Below, in pieces: positions 46,876 to 57,036 of a DNA stretch of 64,000 nt. This DNA is from Shewanella sp. HN-41. Lineage in GTDB: Bacteria > Pseudomonadota > Gammaproteobacteria > Enterobacterales > Shewanellaceae. The stretch is taken from assembly GCF_000217915.1 (NCBI RefSeq), contig NZ_AFOZ01000028.1, positions 1-64,000 of the forward strand, written 5' to 3'. A program made the position numbers and the translations under genes. The notes under the pieces are model-generated. The model did no database searches, was not told where the DNA came from, and was given only the letters and a program-made list of their open reading frames with translations. Position 1 is the stretch's first letter. Every line of letters begins with the position of its first letter.

Positions 46876-47373
46876 TCAAGAAAGACAATGTTTGAGTTGC
46901 TCTCGAGCCCGAAATAATCGTGTGTTTACAGTATTGGTTGTTAGCATCAGCTGCTCTGCAATTTCGTGACTACTCAAACCCAATAATACTTGCATGATTA
47001 AGGGCTCCCTGTACTCAGGCGCGAGAAGTGCTATTTGATTCCTGATATTTTCGTATTCGGCATTTTGTTCTACTGAGAGAGAACTCGTATCAACTAAGTC
47101 ATTCTGCTCTACGTCATCAATATCTAATGTTTTCCTACTGAAGTAACGTGCATTTTCTCTTCTAACGATAGTAAGCAACCATGATTTTTCAGCATTTTCG
47201 TCAAGTTGCTTATCGAGATATTTCCAAGCCCTCAAATAGGATTCTTGGATGATCTCTTCTGCTGCATTTTTGTCTTTACTCAACCAATAAGCAAAACGAA
47301 ATAAATCAGCATGATACAAAGCGACGAGTTTTTGGTAACGGACAGTGCGCAGTTTGAGGTGGTCATTGTACAT
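46876..47373 (-). CDS. ECF-type RNA polymerase sigma factor without a neighbouring anti-sigma gene
   Basis: A 165-residue sigma factor from the ATG at 47373 (GGA 6 nt upstream; the frame is open to 47424). Region 2 shows ADLFRFAYWLSKDKNAAEEIIQESYLRAWKYL and region 4 LAPEYREPLIMQVLLGLSSHEIAEQLMLTTNTVNTRLFRAREQL. No anti-sigma or sensor gene adjoins it. A palindrome shared with the TetR locus lies about 110 bp upstream, so its control may be by repression rather than by an anti-sigma factor. Confidence 0.88.
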   Translation of the reverse strand: MYNDHLKLRTVRYQKLVALYHADLFRFAYWLSKDKNAAEEIIQESYLRAWKYLDKQLDENAEKSWLLTIVRRENARYFSRKTLDIDDVEQNDLVDTSSLSVEQNAEYENIRNQIALLAPEYREPLIMQVLLGLSSHEIAEQLMLTTNTVNTRLFRAREQLKHCLS

Positions 47374-47480
47374 ATCAAATCCAATTGAATGGTGCGCACG
47401 TTGTGACGCGAGTTCTGCTAGCACACTTACTTATTGAGTTTATGGCGTTTTATAAACTTTGTGCTACGATTCTATATGTA

Positions 47481-47498
47481 ATTGAACAATTGTTCAAT
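47481..47498. promoter_or_regulatory. Palindrome ATTGAACAATTGTTCAAT, possible TetR operator
   Basis: A perfect 18-bp palindrome between the minus-strand sigma gene and the plus-strand 81-residue gene. Its half-sites TTGAAC and GTTCAA, spaced by 4 bp, are identical to those of the palindrome next to the TetR gene at 54736-54751. Confidence 0.65.
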
Positions 47499-47715
47499 AT
47501 CGATATTTATTTGAATAAGCTGAGTGAGTATAGCGCTAGTGACATAGTGGTCATGTCGTTACGCAGGAATCAGTAAAAAGCATTACCATTTATTTCAATT
47601 TGTTAGAGAAGCTCTAACCTCAACTGCTGATAAAAGTATCATCAGTGTGAAAGGATTCTCTCTTGTAGCGGGTCTTGATCATTAGATGAATGATTAACCA
47701 TTGGAAGTGCAAATT

Positions 47716-47961
47716 ATGTGTAGTACACCAAAGACTAATTCGGCGGCTATGCCACCCAAGATCCCTTTTCGCAGTTTTATGGCGAGCATGACGCTTGAAC
47801 AACGACATAAATTTGCCGAGGTGGCGAATCGCGCCGATGAGCGCCGAAGCATTCGTGAGCAACGTCTAGGTCTTAAACGCGATGTTAAAAAAAATATCAA
47901 AAAAGATATTTCATTATGGAAGATACTGACTCGCTTACTAAACCGCTATTTTGTAGCTTAA
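47716..47961 (+). CDS. Small basic protein of unknown function, 81 residues
   Basis: An 81-residue, lysine/arginine-rich protein (LGLKRDVKKNIKKDISLWKIL). The N-terminal half is polar with FMASMTLEQRHKFAEVANRADERRS, probably helical. GGAAG lies 8 nt before the ATG at 47716. I recognise no family. It is divergent from the ECF sigma gene and converges on a broken membrane protein gene. Confidence 0.6.
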   Translation: MCSTPKTNSAAMPPKIPFRSFMASMTLEQRHKFAEVANRADERRSIREQRLGLKRDVKKNIKKDISLWKILTRLLNRYFVA

Positions 47962-47978
47962 GATTTGAAGAGATGATT

Positions 47979-48419
47979 CTACTTGAGGGTAGTTAAGACG
48001 TTTAGCGAGGTATGGCGGAGTCGGTCAATTTCGTTGGTCACACGCTCTAGACTTAGTTTATCCTGTTCGAGAGATGCCCAGTTTTATTGCCAGACTAAAG
48101 CTAGATTTTCGGCTTGTTGCGGAATGGGTTCTTGCATGATTTGAGCTAAATCTTTGATTGTTAGAAGGGTAACCCAACCCCTACGAGGATTTCCTTTATT
48201 ATCGATATCTTTGTCGTAATGCAAATAAAATACGATTTCTTGTAACTCGTTGAGTTTGTGGATCATCTCAAAAGCAGCTGTGCGTTGGTTTCGATTCGCT
48301 TCGGTTTGCTCATTACGCCAAGTGTTATAGCTGAGACTACTCAGAGCGACGACGAGACTGATCATTGCAAGTAGATTCATTTGAAGCTGTTGTAAAAGCG
48401 TTTTTCCTATCGGTGGCAT
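47979..48419 (-). pseudogene. Membrane protein gene with in-frame stop codon
   Basis: From the ATG at 48419 the frame encodes a 111-residue protein with one N-terminal membrane helix (LLAMISLVVALSSLSY) and a helical cytoplasmic part, ending LVWQ at a TAA (48084-48086). The same frame then stays open for 34 more codons (NWASLEQDKLSLERVTNEID...) to a TAG at 47979 and reads like a coiled-coil continuation. A nonsense substitution in a 146-codon gene is the simplest view. Function unknown. Confidence 0.6.
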
Positions 48420-48596
48420 AACGGATTTCCACTTTATTGAATTGCGTTAAGTTTGTTATATGTTTTTGATTTACGGATTATTATTTAGAGCTAGTCTTAT
48501 ATTAGTCATTAAATACAACTATGGGCAAGATTGTTACAGCTATTAGCAGCGTTCTCCATCGTACTTGCTGGTGCTAATTTTCACAGGGATTTTAAT

Positions 48597-50878
48597 ATGG
48601 CAAATCGAGTAAAAAGGCTGCAATTTTTGTCATTTTTTCTGTATGGACTGGTGGCAATGATTGGTCTTGGTTTGGCTTGGTCGGTTTATATTGGTATGGA
48701 GGACGTTAAACAAACCACGACAACGTTAGTCGAGAAACAACTGCCTAGCTTGAGTATCGCTCGAGATATCGCTTTAAATTTGAGTGAACAAGAACGTGTA
48801 CTTTACGAGTACTACGCCACAATTAAACCCGAGCTTTATCAAAATAATTATCTCTCTCGCAGTCAGGTTTTATATCAAAAAATTGAGTTACTTAAAGATA
48901 TTAATACTAACCTTACTATTCAGCTGGATTTGATGCGTGAACTGCAAGCGATTCAACAGCTGAGTCAAGCATTTCATCTAAACATGTCCAGTGGCAGTAT
49001 CGACTGGGATCAGGCTCGCGAGCAGCTAGAAAAGATTAGTGAGCAAAGGCGTTTGATGGAACCCCAGCTTAATGCTTTGATGTCTAATGTGAATCATCAT
49101 GTTTCAGAAGGCTACAGCGCGACAAAGCAACAGCTATCCACAACGGCATGGAGCGTGATTATTTTCAGCCTGGGGTTATTTGGGATTTCGATTATATTGG
49201 GGCGTTATATTAAAAATTATATCGAATTAAGCATAGCTAATGAGCGTTTAGCTATGTTTCCACAGCGAAATCCCCATCCTGTACTGACATTAAACAGTGA
49301 CTTAGAAGTGCTTTACCATAATCCTGCCACTCTCATTTTACTTAAGACTCTCAATTTACCCGAAACGCCATTGGCCCTTCTTGCGAGTGAAATTAAACGA
49401 CAGCTTGAAGAGACAAAGAGCAGTGTCCCGCCAGTACAAACGTTTCAACATTATGTGGATAGTGCATTTCTCACTTATGAAATACATTGGTTGAAAGACC
49501 AACAGGCTTTTGATATTCACATGCAGGATATCACTGAGCAAAAAATAGCTGAAAATAATTTACACTATAAAGCATATCATCATGATTTATCTGGTTTAAA
49601 TAATCGCGTCAGTTTTTTGCAGCATGTCGAGGCTGCCATTGAAGCTGAAATAGCATTTAGTTTAGTGCTGGTGGAAGTGACTCATTACTCAAAGTTAGTC
49701 GGAGACTTTGGTCTTTCAGGTGCAACAGAAGCCATTATCTGTGTAGCACATGAACTTGAGCGGTTATTCAGTAAAACAAAAAACAACTCACCTGTCAGGT
49801 AAACTTGTTTCATATTGCCGATGCGAGTTTCAGCCTATTGATTGAAGATGTTAATTCATCTGAAAGTTTACGATCATTTCTGGCTCAACTTCAAAAACGA
49901 TTTGAAAAAACGATAGAAACCGATCTTGGAGAGATCCATATACAGTTGCAGTTGGGTGTTACCGAATATCCTCGTTGCAGTAAAAACGCGAACGAGTTGC
50001 TGTTACATGCTCAAATTGCCGTAGATCATAATCAGCAATTATCAACCGTTAGCTACTTCGATCATCAACTGGGCTCGCTACATAAGCGTCAACAGGATCT
50101 GAAGCAACGTCTGGTGAATGCGATTGGGCGCGGTGAATGTAGGTTAGTTTTTCAACCTCAGTTGCATCTTAAGAGTGGCTGTTTAATGGGGGCCGAAACG
50201 TTAATCCGTTGGCACTCGGATATGGGCGTCATATCACCCGCCGAGTTCATTCCCTTAGCTGAGCAGAGTGGTTTTATCTTGCCGTTAGGCAAGTGGATCT
50301 TAGAGCAAGCCTGCAAAAACTTGGCGGCATGGCAAGCAATGGGACACAGTTCATTTTGTTTGGCCGTCAATATTTCCCCAAGGCAATTTATCCAACCAGA
50401 CTTTGTCACACAAGTTACTGAGCTATTGGCGCATTATCATATTCCACCCCATACATTAGAGCTCGAAATTACCGAGGGTATGATGATGGAAAATCATCTT
50501 ACTAGCCTCCATGTGCTAAATGAATTGAAGAAGATTGGCGTATCACTTGCCATTGATGATTTTGGCACGGGTTACTCGTCATTGGCTTATTTACGTCAAT
50601 TCCCAGTCGATAAATTAAAGATAGATCAATCCTTTATTAAACATCTTCATCTAGATACCTCCGCCCAATCGATAGTATTGAGCATCTGTCAGCTTGCGAA
50701 GAATTTATCATTAGAAATTATTGCCGAGGGGGTCGAATACAGTGAGCAGCTTGAGATATTAAATCAGTACCAATGTGATGTGATTCAAGGCTACCACTAC
50801 AGTAAGCCACTTCAATCCGCTGATTTTTTAGCATTTCTATACCAAAAGGCTAATGCTCCGGCCATCACTGAGATATGA
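48597..50878 (+). pseudogene. Membrane GGDEF(degenerate)-EAL c-di-GMP phosphodiesterase, frameshifted
   Basis: The ATG at 48597 has AGGGA 7 nt upstream. Part one carries a membrane helix, a periplasmic four-helix sensor, a second helix near residue 200, a PAS-like segment and a degenerate GGDEF domain without the signature. The frame stops at 49802; the -1 frame continues to an EAL domain with AETLIRWHS, ELEITEGMM, DDFGTGYSSLAYL and KIDQSF, so the phosphodiesterase site looks complete. Restoring one A in the A6 run at 49778-49783 gives a 760-residue protein. The site also reads A AAA AAC, a possible slippery heptamer. Confidence 0.85.
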
Positions 50879-50926
50879 ATGCTCTGCCTGAATGAGTTAT
50901 GTTTTTTACCATAGGATATATGATGT

Positions 50927-52656
50927 ATGCCGCAGTTGAGTCTTAACAATCTATTACCCCAAAGCACTTTTTTGACTAAGTTATGTATGATTGGGCTCGA
51001 TCATCTTTTAGGCATTAGCCAGCTCAATCGCCTGTATGAACGTTCCGCAATGAAGGGATTAACAAAGGAAGCCTTCGCTGCGCGTTTCGTAGAAATTTTT
51101 GAGTTGGAGATTAACTCACCGTTAGATTTATCGATGCGTATTCCACAGCATGGTGCTGCGATTGTTGTTGCTAATCATCCTTATGGCGGCATTGAAGGTG
51201 TTATTCTCGCGTCCTTATTATCTTCAAGCAGGAGTGATGTCAAAATACTTGCTAATCAAGCGTTGAAAATTATTCCTGAATTAGCTGATTTTTTATATTT
51301 ACCAATCCCCTAGCTCCAGGAGCAAAGGGCAATGCTCAATCATTAAGGGCTTGCAAGGCACATTTGGACAAAGGGGGACTCTTAGTACTCTTTCCTGCTG
51401 GCCGAGTTAGCTATCCCAATAGCGATGGTCAAGTGACTGATCATCAATGGAATCGTATGGCGGGGTCGCTTGCCGCCAATACGAAAGCCCCGATAATCCC
51501 CTGCTTTATCTCTGGAAAAAATAGCAACGTGTTCTATTTAATGGGGGAAATTTACTTTCGTTTTAGAATGCTACTGCTAATCAAAGAAATGCTTAAAAGC
51601 AAAGGTCGAACCGTTGAGATAACCTTAGGTCAGCCGGTCTTATTTCCCCCTTTTTTAGAGAAATCCCAAATGACAACTGACATTGCCCGTTTACTGACAT
51701 ATTTGCAGGCCCCAGAGTATCAATACCAATGGTCAACGTATCAAACGCCAGTGCTGTTACCCTTAGCATCCCCTCAATTAGCCGAAAATTTGCAGGCTGA
51801 GATAAGCCAATTACCAGATGAGCAATGTCTGCTCCGGTATAAGCATTTTGAGGTCTACTATGCCTCAAGGGCGCAATGCCCATTCGTCATCGAAGAGATC
51901 AGGCGCCTGCGTGAAGAGAATTTTAGATTGTTTGATGAAGGTAGTGGCCTACCTCAAGATGGTGATGCTTTCGATGATACTTACACACATCTATTTGTGT
52001 ATGACAGCCAAACCAAGGCGATCATCGGGGCTTATCGTATGGGCCAAACCGATAACTTATTGGCACGGGGTGATATTGCACCCTTGTATTTAAGTCGTAT
52101 GTTCGACTTCAGCGCCGAATTTATTAATCAAGTTCAACCATGCCTTGAAATGGGTCGCTCATTTGTGATCGCCAGCCATCAGCGGAGCTTTCATGGATTA
52201 CTGTTACTCTTCAAAGGGATTGGTGCTTTTGTGTGTAAATTCCCTCGCTACCGAACCTTGTACGGCACAGTGTCATTGAGTAAGCAATACACCCCTTTGA
52301 GCGTAATCTTAATCGAACAATTTCTGGTGACAGCATCGCCACAGGTTAAGGCCAAAAAACCATTCGATCTAAAGGTTCCTGCTGATATTCAGCATTACTT
52401 GGCGAATCATCCTAACGATATTGAAGTGTTGGAATTATTAGTTAAGCAAATTGAACCCGATGGCAAAGGTTTGCCGGTACTGGTAAAGCAATACCACCAA
52501 CTCGGTGCTCGGTTCTATTGTGTCGGTATTGACCCTAATTTTGCCGATACGCCGGGATTATTATTAAGCGTGGATTTACCTAAGGCTCCGGAGCGATTAT
52601 TGAAATTGTATCTGGGACAAGGGGCGGACGCATACTTACAAAAGCACAATGGCTAA
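50927..52656 (+). pseudogene. olsF: OlsF-type bifunctional ornithine lipid acyltransferase, frameshifted
   Basis: The N-terminal third is a lysophospholipid acyltransferase-like domain (VVANHPYGGIEGVILA, FPAGRVSY) and the C-terminal half an OlsB/GNAT-like N-acyltransferase (EIRRLREENFRLFDEGSGLPQDGDAFDDTYTHLFVYD). Together they match OlsF, which makes phosphorus-free ornithine lipids. The frame stops at 51313 just after YLPIP; adding one C to the C4 run at 51307-51310 restores a 576-residue protein (LPIPLAPGAKGNAQS). Such lipids are usually made under phosphate limitation. Confidence 0.78.
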
Positions 52657-52712
52657 CGGTGGTTTGTTACCCATTGATACTCACGTTAGGTCACGTTAGG
52701 TGCTAAAGCGTT

Positions 52713-52738
52713 TTTGAATCAACGTCTGTTGATTCAAA
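52713..52738. repeat. Perfect 11-bp inverted repeat
   Basis: TTTGAATCAAC and GTTGATTCAAA flank GTCT, between convergent olsF and the NRDE gene. No T tract follows on either strand, so it is a weak terminator at best. Confidence 0.7.
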
Positions 52739-52876
52739 TGCTTGTGTACAATCTAGGAGAGTAAATCAACGCTGTATTCAATCAGTCACTGTAGGCGTTA
52801 AACATCAGCCTACTATCAAACAGCTGTCCTGTTGTGCCGGTTGAGATCGCTGATCCGTCGGTGTGCTTAGGTTATA

Positions 52877-53575
52877 TCATGACAGCATTAACGCCGTTGG
52901 AGTCATATTTTGACAAGGCGATCCTGAGTAGTAATCAAACCGCATTGTTGCTGCGTTGACCATAATATGGCTCAGGCTGACGGTATTCGCATCTTCCCTA
53001 TGCATGCATACGCTGTGTGCAGACGGATGACCATAGTGAGACTGATGGTAAGTTAAGTGCCCTTGGCGATGCCCATCGATCCTTTGGTAGCTTTCTTGCC
53101 GACAGCGACGAACTTCCTTTAGCATGACGCCGGATGAGGTGATGGGTGAGACTGCTGTTTGTGTTGTTAAATTTAGGCCATCCCAACTGACGACTTGTAT
53201 ATCCCTATCATCTTGCACATGGGCAGGGAAATAACAGAGTAAAAAAGGAGCTAGACGGGTTAATGGCAGAGCTTGGGCTCTCGCATCAATAGGGCCATCA
53301 AGCTTGAGTATGGTGGGAATGATCGAACCTCGGCTCAAGGCTGGGCTAGCCGCAGAAAAATGCTTCGCTGCTTGGTAATTGTTGAGGAGACAAAAAACCT
53401 CTCCCCGTTGAGTTAAGGTTATCCATGTGCCCCCTCCTTGGGGATCAATTGGAAAAATGGCCTTGAGAGCAGGATCCCATGTTGGCGGTATCGCTTGAGG
53501 ACGTACTTTTTGCTCATCCCGATTAAAAAAAACTTCATACCCCTCAGGGGTGATTAACCAAGTTAATGTGCACAT
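52877..53575 (-). CDS. NRDE family (TANGO2-like) protein
   Basis: A 232-residue Ntn-hydrolase-fold protein. It begins MCTLTW with Cys2 as the presumed nucleophile, followed by the family name motif NRDEQ and GGGTWITL. Eukaryotic TANGO2 is linked to haem or lipid handling, but bacterial NRDE proteins have no settled role. Its start overlaps the end of the DinB gene by 13 nt, so it belongs to the same operon. Confidence 0.88.
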   Translation of the reverse strand: MCTLTWLITPEGYEVFFNRDEQKVRPQAIPPTWDPALKAIFPIDPQGGGTWITLTQRGEVFCLLNNYQAAKHFSAASPALSRGSIIPTILKLDGPIDARAQALPLTRLAPFLLCYFPAHVQDDRDIQVVSWDGLNLTTQTAVSPITSSGVMLKEVRRCRQESYQRIDGHRQGHLTYHQSHYGHPSAHSVCMHREDANTVSLSHIMVNAATMRFDYYSGSPCQNMTPTALMLS

Positions 53576-54069
53576 TGATTTCTATTGAAACTTGCCGTCG
53601 AGGGGGCTAAGCCAAATTCAGCGGAAGTCACCCCACCCATTAACTGATATATCGTTTTTAATGTCGAATAGTGATGAATGGCGTGACTACAGGCGAACAT
53701 CAATTCTCGAGACAGGGTGCTATCAACTTGGATAATATGCGACTCATGGATCCCAATATCGGCATTCACACGCACAATTTTTGTTATCGTCATCGCATTA
53801 AGACCTAAAATCCAGCGTCTTACCTCAGCAAATTGGCTTAATGCCTCAGTTAGTGAGGTCTCAAGTAACGCTCCTCGTTGCCGCACTTCATAATCAACAA
53901 CCCCAGTATCAAGACTCGTTTGTAAGGATATAAAATGATCCAAAATATGGCGGGTATGACTACCGATGGAGCTGGGGATCCCGTCTGCAAGTTGACAGTA
54001 TTCATGTTCCTTGAGCCGCGCAAGAAATGCAACTCCTTGGTCTATTGTTGAAATATAATGGGTTAACAT
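53563..54069 (-). CDS. DinB-like family protein
   Basis: A four-helix DinB/YfiT-type protein of 168 residues. Candidate metal ligands are His in IGSHTRHILDHF and in FACSHAIHHYSTLK, the usual triad positions. Many members are thiol S-transferases or stress proteins. I chose the ATG at 54069 with AGG 6 nt upstream; the frame is open to 54102. It lies between the CMD gene and the overlapping NRDE gene. Confidence 0.78.
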   Translation of the reverse strand: MLTHYISTIDQGVAFLARLKEHEYCQLADGIPSSIGSHTRHILDHFISLQTSLDTGVVDYEVRQRGALLETSLTEALSQFAEVRRWILGLNAMTITKIVRVNADIGIHESHIIQVDSTLSRELMFACSHAIHHYSTLKTIYQLMGGVTSAEFGLAPSTASFNRNQCAH

Positions 54070-54147
54070 CCAGTACCTAATCTTATTACCTAAATCTAGC
54101 AAAATAGACCTTAATTCAAGGTGTTTACTTGCAAAAATTTTTATTGC

Positions 54148-54690
54148 TTAACGAAATGCCTTAAAAGCGTCATCCAATGGGGTATCTACAATATGATTTA
54201 TATAGTTACTCATCACTTTTTGGCTAATCCCAAGTACGATCTCTAGTAGCTGTTGCTTCGTATAACCCGCATCAAAAAAAGCTTGTTTCTGCTCATGGCT
54301 TAATTGACCTCTGTTTCTCACTAGGGCTAGCGTTGTTTCCCGTAAAACTTGCTGTTCGTGGGTGGGTAATGGGCGCTTATGAGTCAGAGCGTCAATGATA
54401 GTGCTATCAATTTTCATCATATGAGCAATGGCGGTATGTGCAGGGACGCAGTAATGGCATTGGTGTTCAATATTAATGGTTTGCCACACAATGGTTTTTT
54501 CGATTGCATTGAGTGAACTCTGGTTAAATAACTCATGTAGGGTTTGATAGGCTTCCAGCACTTTGGGTGATTCAGCCATCACCGCATGTAAGTTTGGAAT
54601 GCTTCCAAAGCCTTTCAAGGATTTTTCTAAGAAAGGTAGGCTTGCCGCGGGTGCTGTTTCAAGAGTATGTAGCATGTAAGACGACATCAT
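54148..54690 (-). CDS. Carboxymuconolactone decarboxylase/AhpD-like family protein
   Basis: A 180-residue all-helical protein with the AhpD-type redox site EHQCHYCVPAHTA (Cys78, Cys81, His85), which suggests peroxidase or disulfide-linked activity. It is divergent from a TetR gene with palindromes between them, so repression by that TetR protein is likely. Two ATGs (54690 and 54687) follow GGAG; the second has the better spacing. It heads the CMD-DinB-NRDE set. Confidence 0.88.
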   Translation of the reverse strand: MMSSYMLHTLETAPAASLPFLEKSLKGFGSIPNLHAVMAESPKVLEAYQTLHELFNQSSLNAIEKTIVWQTINIEHQCHYCVPAHTAIAHMMKIDSTIIDALTHKRPLPTHEQQVLRETTLALVRNRGQLSHEQKQAFFDAGYTKQQLLEIVLGISQKVMSNYINHIVDTPLDDAFKAFR

Positions 54691-54705
54691 TTATCTCCGA
54701 AATTT

Positions 54706-54721
54706 AACTGCATATGCAGTT
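54706..54721. promoter_or_regulatory. Palindrome AACTGCATATGCAGTT upstream of the CMD gene
   Basis: A perfect 16-bp palindrome in the divergent TetR/CMD intergenic region, 16 bp before the CMD start. It differs in sequence from the TTGAAC palindromes and may bind another regulator or be a second operator type. Confidence 0.5.
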
Positions 54722-54735
54722 GAATATAATTGCAA

Positions 54736-54774
54736 TTGAACGATCGTTCAAGCTATTATTGAGCAAATGTTCAA
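54736..54774. promoter_or_regulatory. Two TetR operator candidates
   Basis: TTGAACGATCGTTCAA (54736-54751) is a perfect palindrome, and TTGAGCAAATGTTCAA (54759-54774) is an imperfect copy on the same spacing, just before the TetR gene. Paired operators next to a divergent tetR gene are the usual autoregulatory layout. Confidence 0.7.
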
Positions 54775-54789
54775 GTGAGGCCTTTAAAG

Positions 54790-55368
54790 GTGAAACCATT
54801 TAAGTTTGAGCGTGATAAGGTTATTGACGCTGCAAAATTATTATTTTGGCAAAAAGGGTTCAATGGCACTTCAATGCGTGATCTACAACAAGCAGTAGAT
54901 TTACGTCCTGGTAGTCTCTACGCCAGTTTTGGTGATAAGTCACAGCTCTATAGCGCGGCACTAACGCGATATGCCGATGAGGGATATCAAGCATTACAGC
55001 AATGTTTTGAAGAGACGGGTGATGCCGAAAAATCGTTAGCACAATTTTTACTTCTTGCCGTGAATAGAGGTGGGGATGAACCTAGCCATGTTTGCATGCT
55101 AGTGAAAACCATTGCCGAGCTTGGAGATGAAGGGCATTCCCTCGCCATACTTGCAAAGCAGCAATTAGTTCGAATGGAAAATGCTTTTTTTGAACTTTTC
55201 TTACACCTACAACAGCAAGGCAAATTGTTAGACCAAGATCCACGGGTAATGGCGAAAGAGTTTCAGGCTTTAGTGATTGGATTAAAAACATATGCTCAGA
55301 CGGGCCAGTCACAGGAAACAATGCAGTTAATGAGCGAGCATGCGCTCAAATATTTCTTTACACGCTAA
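54790..55368 (+). CDS. TetR/AcrR family transcriptional regulator
   Basis: A 192-residue repressor with an N-terminal helix-turn-helix (KVIDAAKLLFWQKGFNGTSMRDLQQAVDLRPGSLYASFGDKSQLY) and a helical ligand domain of the TetR_C_16-like type. I take the GTG at 54790, with GAGG 9 nt upstream; a GTG at 54775 would add five residues and start right at the second operator copy. It probably represses itself and the divergent CMD gene. The inducer is unknown. Confidence 0.9.
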   Translation: MKPFKFERDKVIDAAKLLFWQKGFNGTSMRDLQQAVDLRPGSLYASFGDKSQLYSAALTRYADEGYQALQQCFEETGDAEKSLAQFLLLAVNRGGDEPSHVCMLVKTIAELGDEGHSLAILAKQQLVRMENAFFELFLHLQQQGKLLDQDPRVMAKEFQALVIGLKTYAQTGQSQETMQLMSEHALKYFFTR

Positions 55369-55425
55369 GATTATACTCTGTGAATAGTGTTAAGGCTTGA
55401 TAGCCAATTAGAAGAGAGATTACAT

Positions 55426-57036
55426 ATGTTATTGTTTTTAAAGTCGATAAAATCAAATATCTTTCTCGGTTATGCCGCAATACTCTGTGTGACGTTGATA
55501 ACATCTGGTTTATTGGCGAGTAGCAACAAGAATATAAAAAATAATGTCAGCGAATTTATTGAAAATACACTTCCAACCTTAGACGCTATTTCCAAACTTC
55601 AGCATATCGCTAAAGAACAAGTGCTTGCCGGATACTCGTTGTACGGCACTACGCTTGATATAAATGATTTTAACCAGCTAAAGCAACAGCTTGAACAACA
55701 ACTCCAGATAGAACAAACAAAGTTAGCTGACATTCAGAATAAACAGCTCACTAAAGAATTTGCAGGCCTGCATCAAGCATTAATTTCTCTCGCGGATGTG
55801 ATGGGTGACCAATCAGTCGATTGGGATTTAGCACGGGAAAATCTGAATTCTTTGAGCATGGCTGCTAAACAATTGAATGATTCATTAGATTTGCTCGCCA
55901 TTGAGGTGTCTGAAAATGCCAAATCTCGCTCAAGAAATATAGAAGCGAGCTTGGAAAACAATACGCTGCTCATTTTTTTATTAGTGTTTGTGATGGTTTT
56001 TGTTGCTATTGCTGCCTATATCGTTGCCCAGAAGCAGATAGCAAAACCTATCCAACTCTTGGCCACTAAGCTAATCGATATTTCGAGAATGCGGGATCTG
56101 ACTCAAATACTCCCTGATGAGAATGTGACAGAGATAAACACAGTCGCAACCAGTGTTAATGGCTTGGTTAGCATGTTTAATGGTGGAATGTTGGATATGC
56201 GCAATGTGGTCCAACACATTGATGCCGCTGTGATACAGCTAAGCAAAAGCACCTCATCATCAAATCAAGCTGTGACTAATCTGAGTGACGGAATTGAGAG
56301 CTTGATTCATATCATGGATGACTTAGAAACTTACATGCAACAGAGTCTAAATCATTCAGAATCCGCTGCACATTTTGCAGAGCAAGGCGCCGCAAATATG
56401 GCCGAGGGTCAAATTCAAGTGCGACTCGCCTCTGAAAGTATTAATGCACTTTCGAACGATATTGAAACCACGTCCTCCATTCTCGTCTCATTGCAGTCAT
56501 CGGGAAGCCAAGTATCAAATGTGGTGGAAACCATCGCGAATATCGCATCCCAAACAAATCTATTAGCACTAAATGCCGCAATTGAAGCCGCAAGGGCTGG
56601 AGAGTCAGGACGAGGGTTTGCTGTGGTTGCAGATGAGGTGCGTACCCTTGCGATAAGAACGGCGCAATCAACGAATGAAATTAACGCTTTGCTTGAAGGG
56701 ATTGTCGGTTCAATCAAAGAAGCCGTTGATAATATGAATAATAATAGAGAGAAGGCTCAGCAATCTGTTGTCTTAACGAACACCTTAGTGACAAGTCTGG
56801 GTAATGGACGACAAGTCATTTTATCTTTAGCCGATACCAGTAAAGAAGCGTCTCAACAGGTGTCTTTATCGCAGCATCACACATCGAAAGCAAAAGACTT
56901 CGTCCATGGATTCCAGACCTTAGGGCAAACGGTTCAATCCAGTGCCGAACAAACTCAAAGCACCAGTGAAGATCTTATTTCACTGGCAAAAGAAATTTCA
57001 ACGAATTTGAGTAAATACAAAATCACTATTCAGTAA
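55426..57036 (+). CDS. Methyl-accepting chemotaxis protein
   Basis: A 536-residue receptor with membrane helices at about residues 8-35 and 180-205, a periplasmic four-helix sensor between them, a HAMP-like linker and a signalling domain whose hairpin tip reads [37 protein letters not shown]. The ATG at 55426 has GAGAG 7 nt upstream; the frame is open to 55387. The sensor part resembles that of the broken EAL protein at 48.6 kb in its pattern ([12 protein letters not shown] against SIDWDQAREQL). Confidence 0.94.
   Translation: MLLFLKSIKSNIFLGYAAILCVTLITSGLLASSNKNIKNNVSEFIENTLPTLDAISKLQHIAKEQVLAGYSLYGTTLDINDFNQLKQQLEQQLQIEQTKLADIQNKQLTKEFAGLHQALISLADVMGDQSVDWDLARENLNSLSMAAKQLNDSLDLLAIEVSENAKSRSRNIEASLENNTLLIFLLVFVMVFVAIAAYIVAQKQIAKPIQLLATKLIDISRMRDLTQILPDENVTEINTVATSVNGLVSMFNGGMLDMRNVVQHIDAAVIQLSKSTSSSNQAVTNLSDGIESLIHIMDDLETYMQQSLNHSESAAHFAEQGAANMAEGQIQVRLASESINALSNDIETTSSILVSLQSSGSQVSNVVETIANIASQTNLLALNAAIEAARAGESGRGFAVVADEVRTLAIRTAQSTNEINALLEGIVGSIKEAVDNMNNNREKAQQSVVLTNTLVTSLGNGRQVILSLADTSKEASQQVSLSQHHTSKAKDFVHGFQTLGQTVQSSAEQTQSTSEDLISLAKEISTNLSKYKITIQ

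Noticed and set aside
47620..47900. Minus-strand frames opposite the 81-residue gene
   Set aside because: No ribosome-binding sites; the plus-strand frame has a good one and a protein-like composition.
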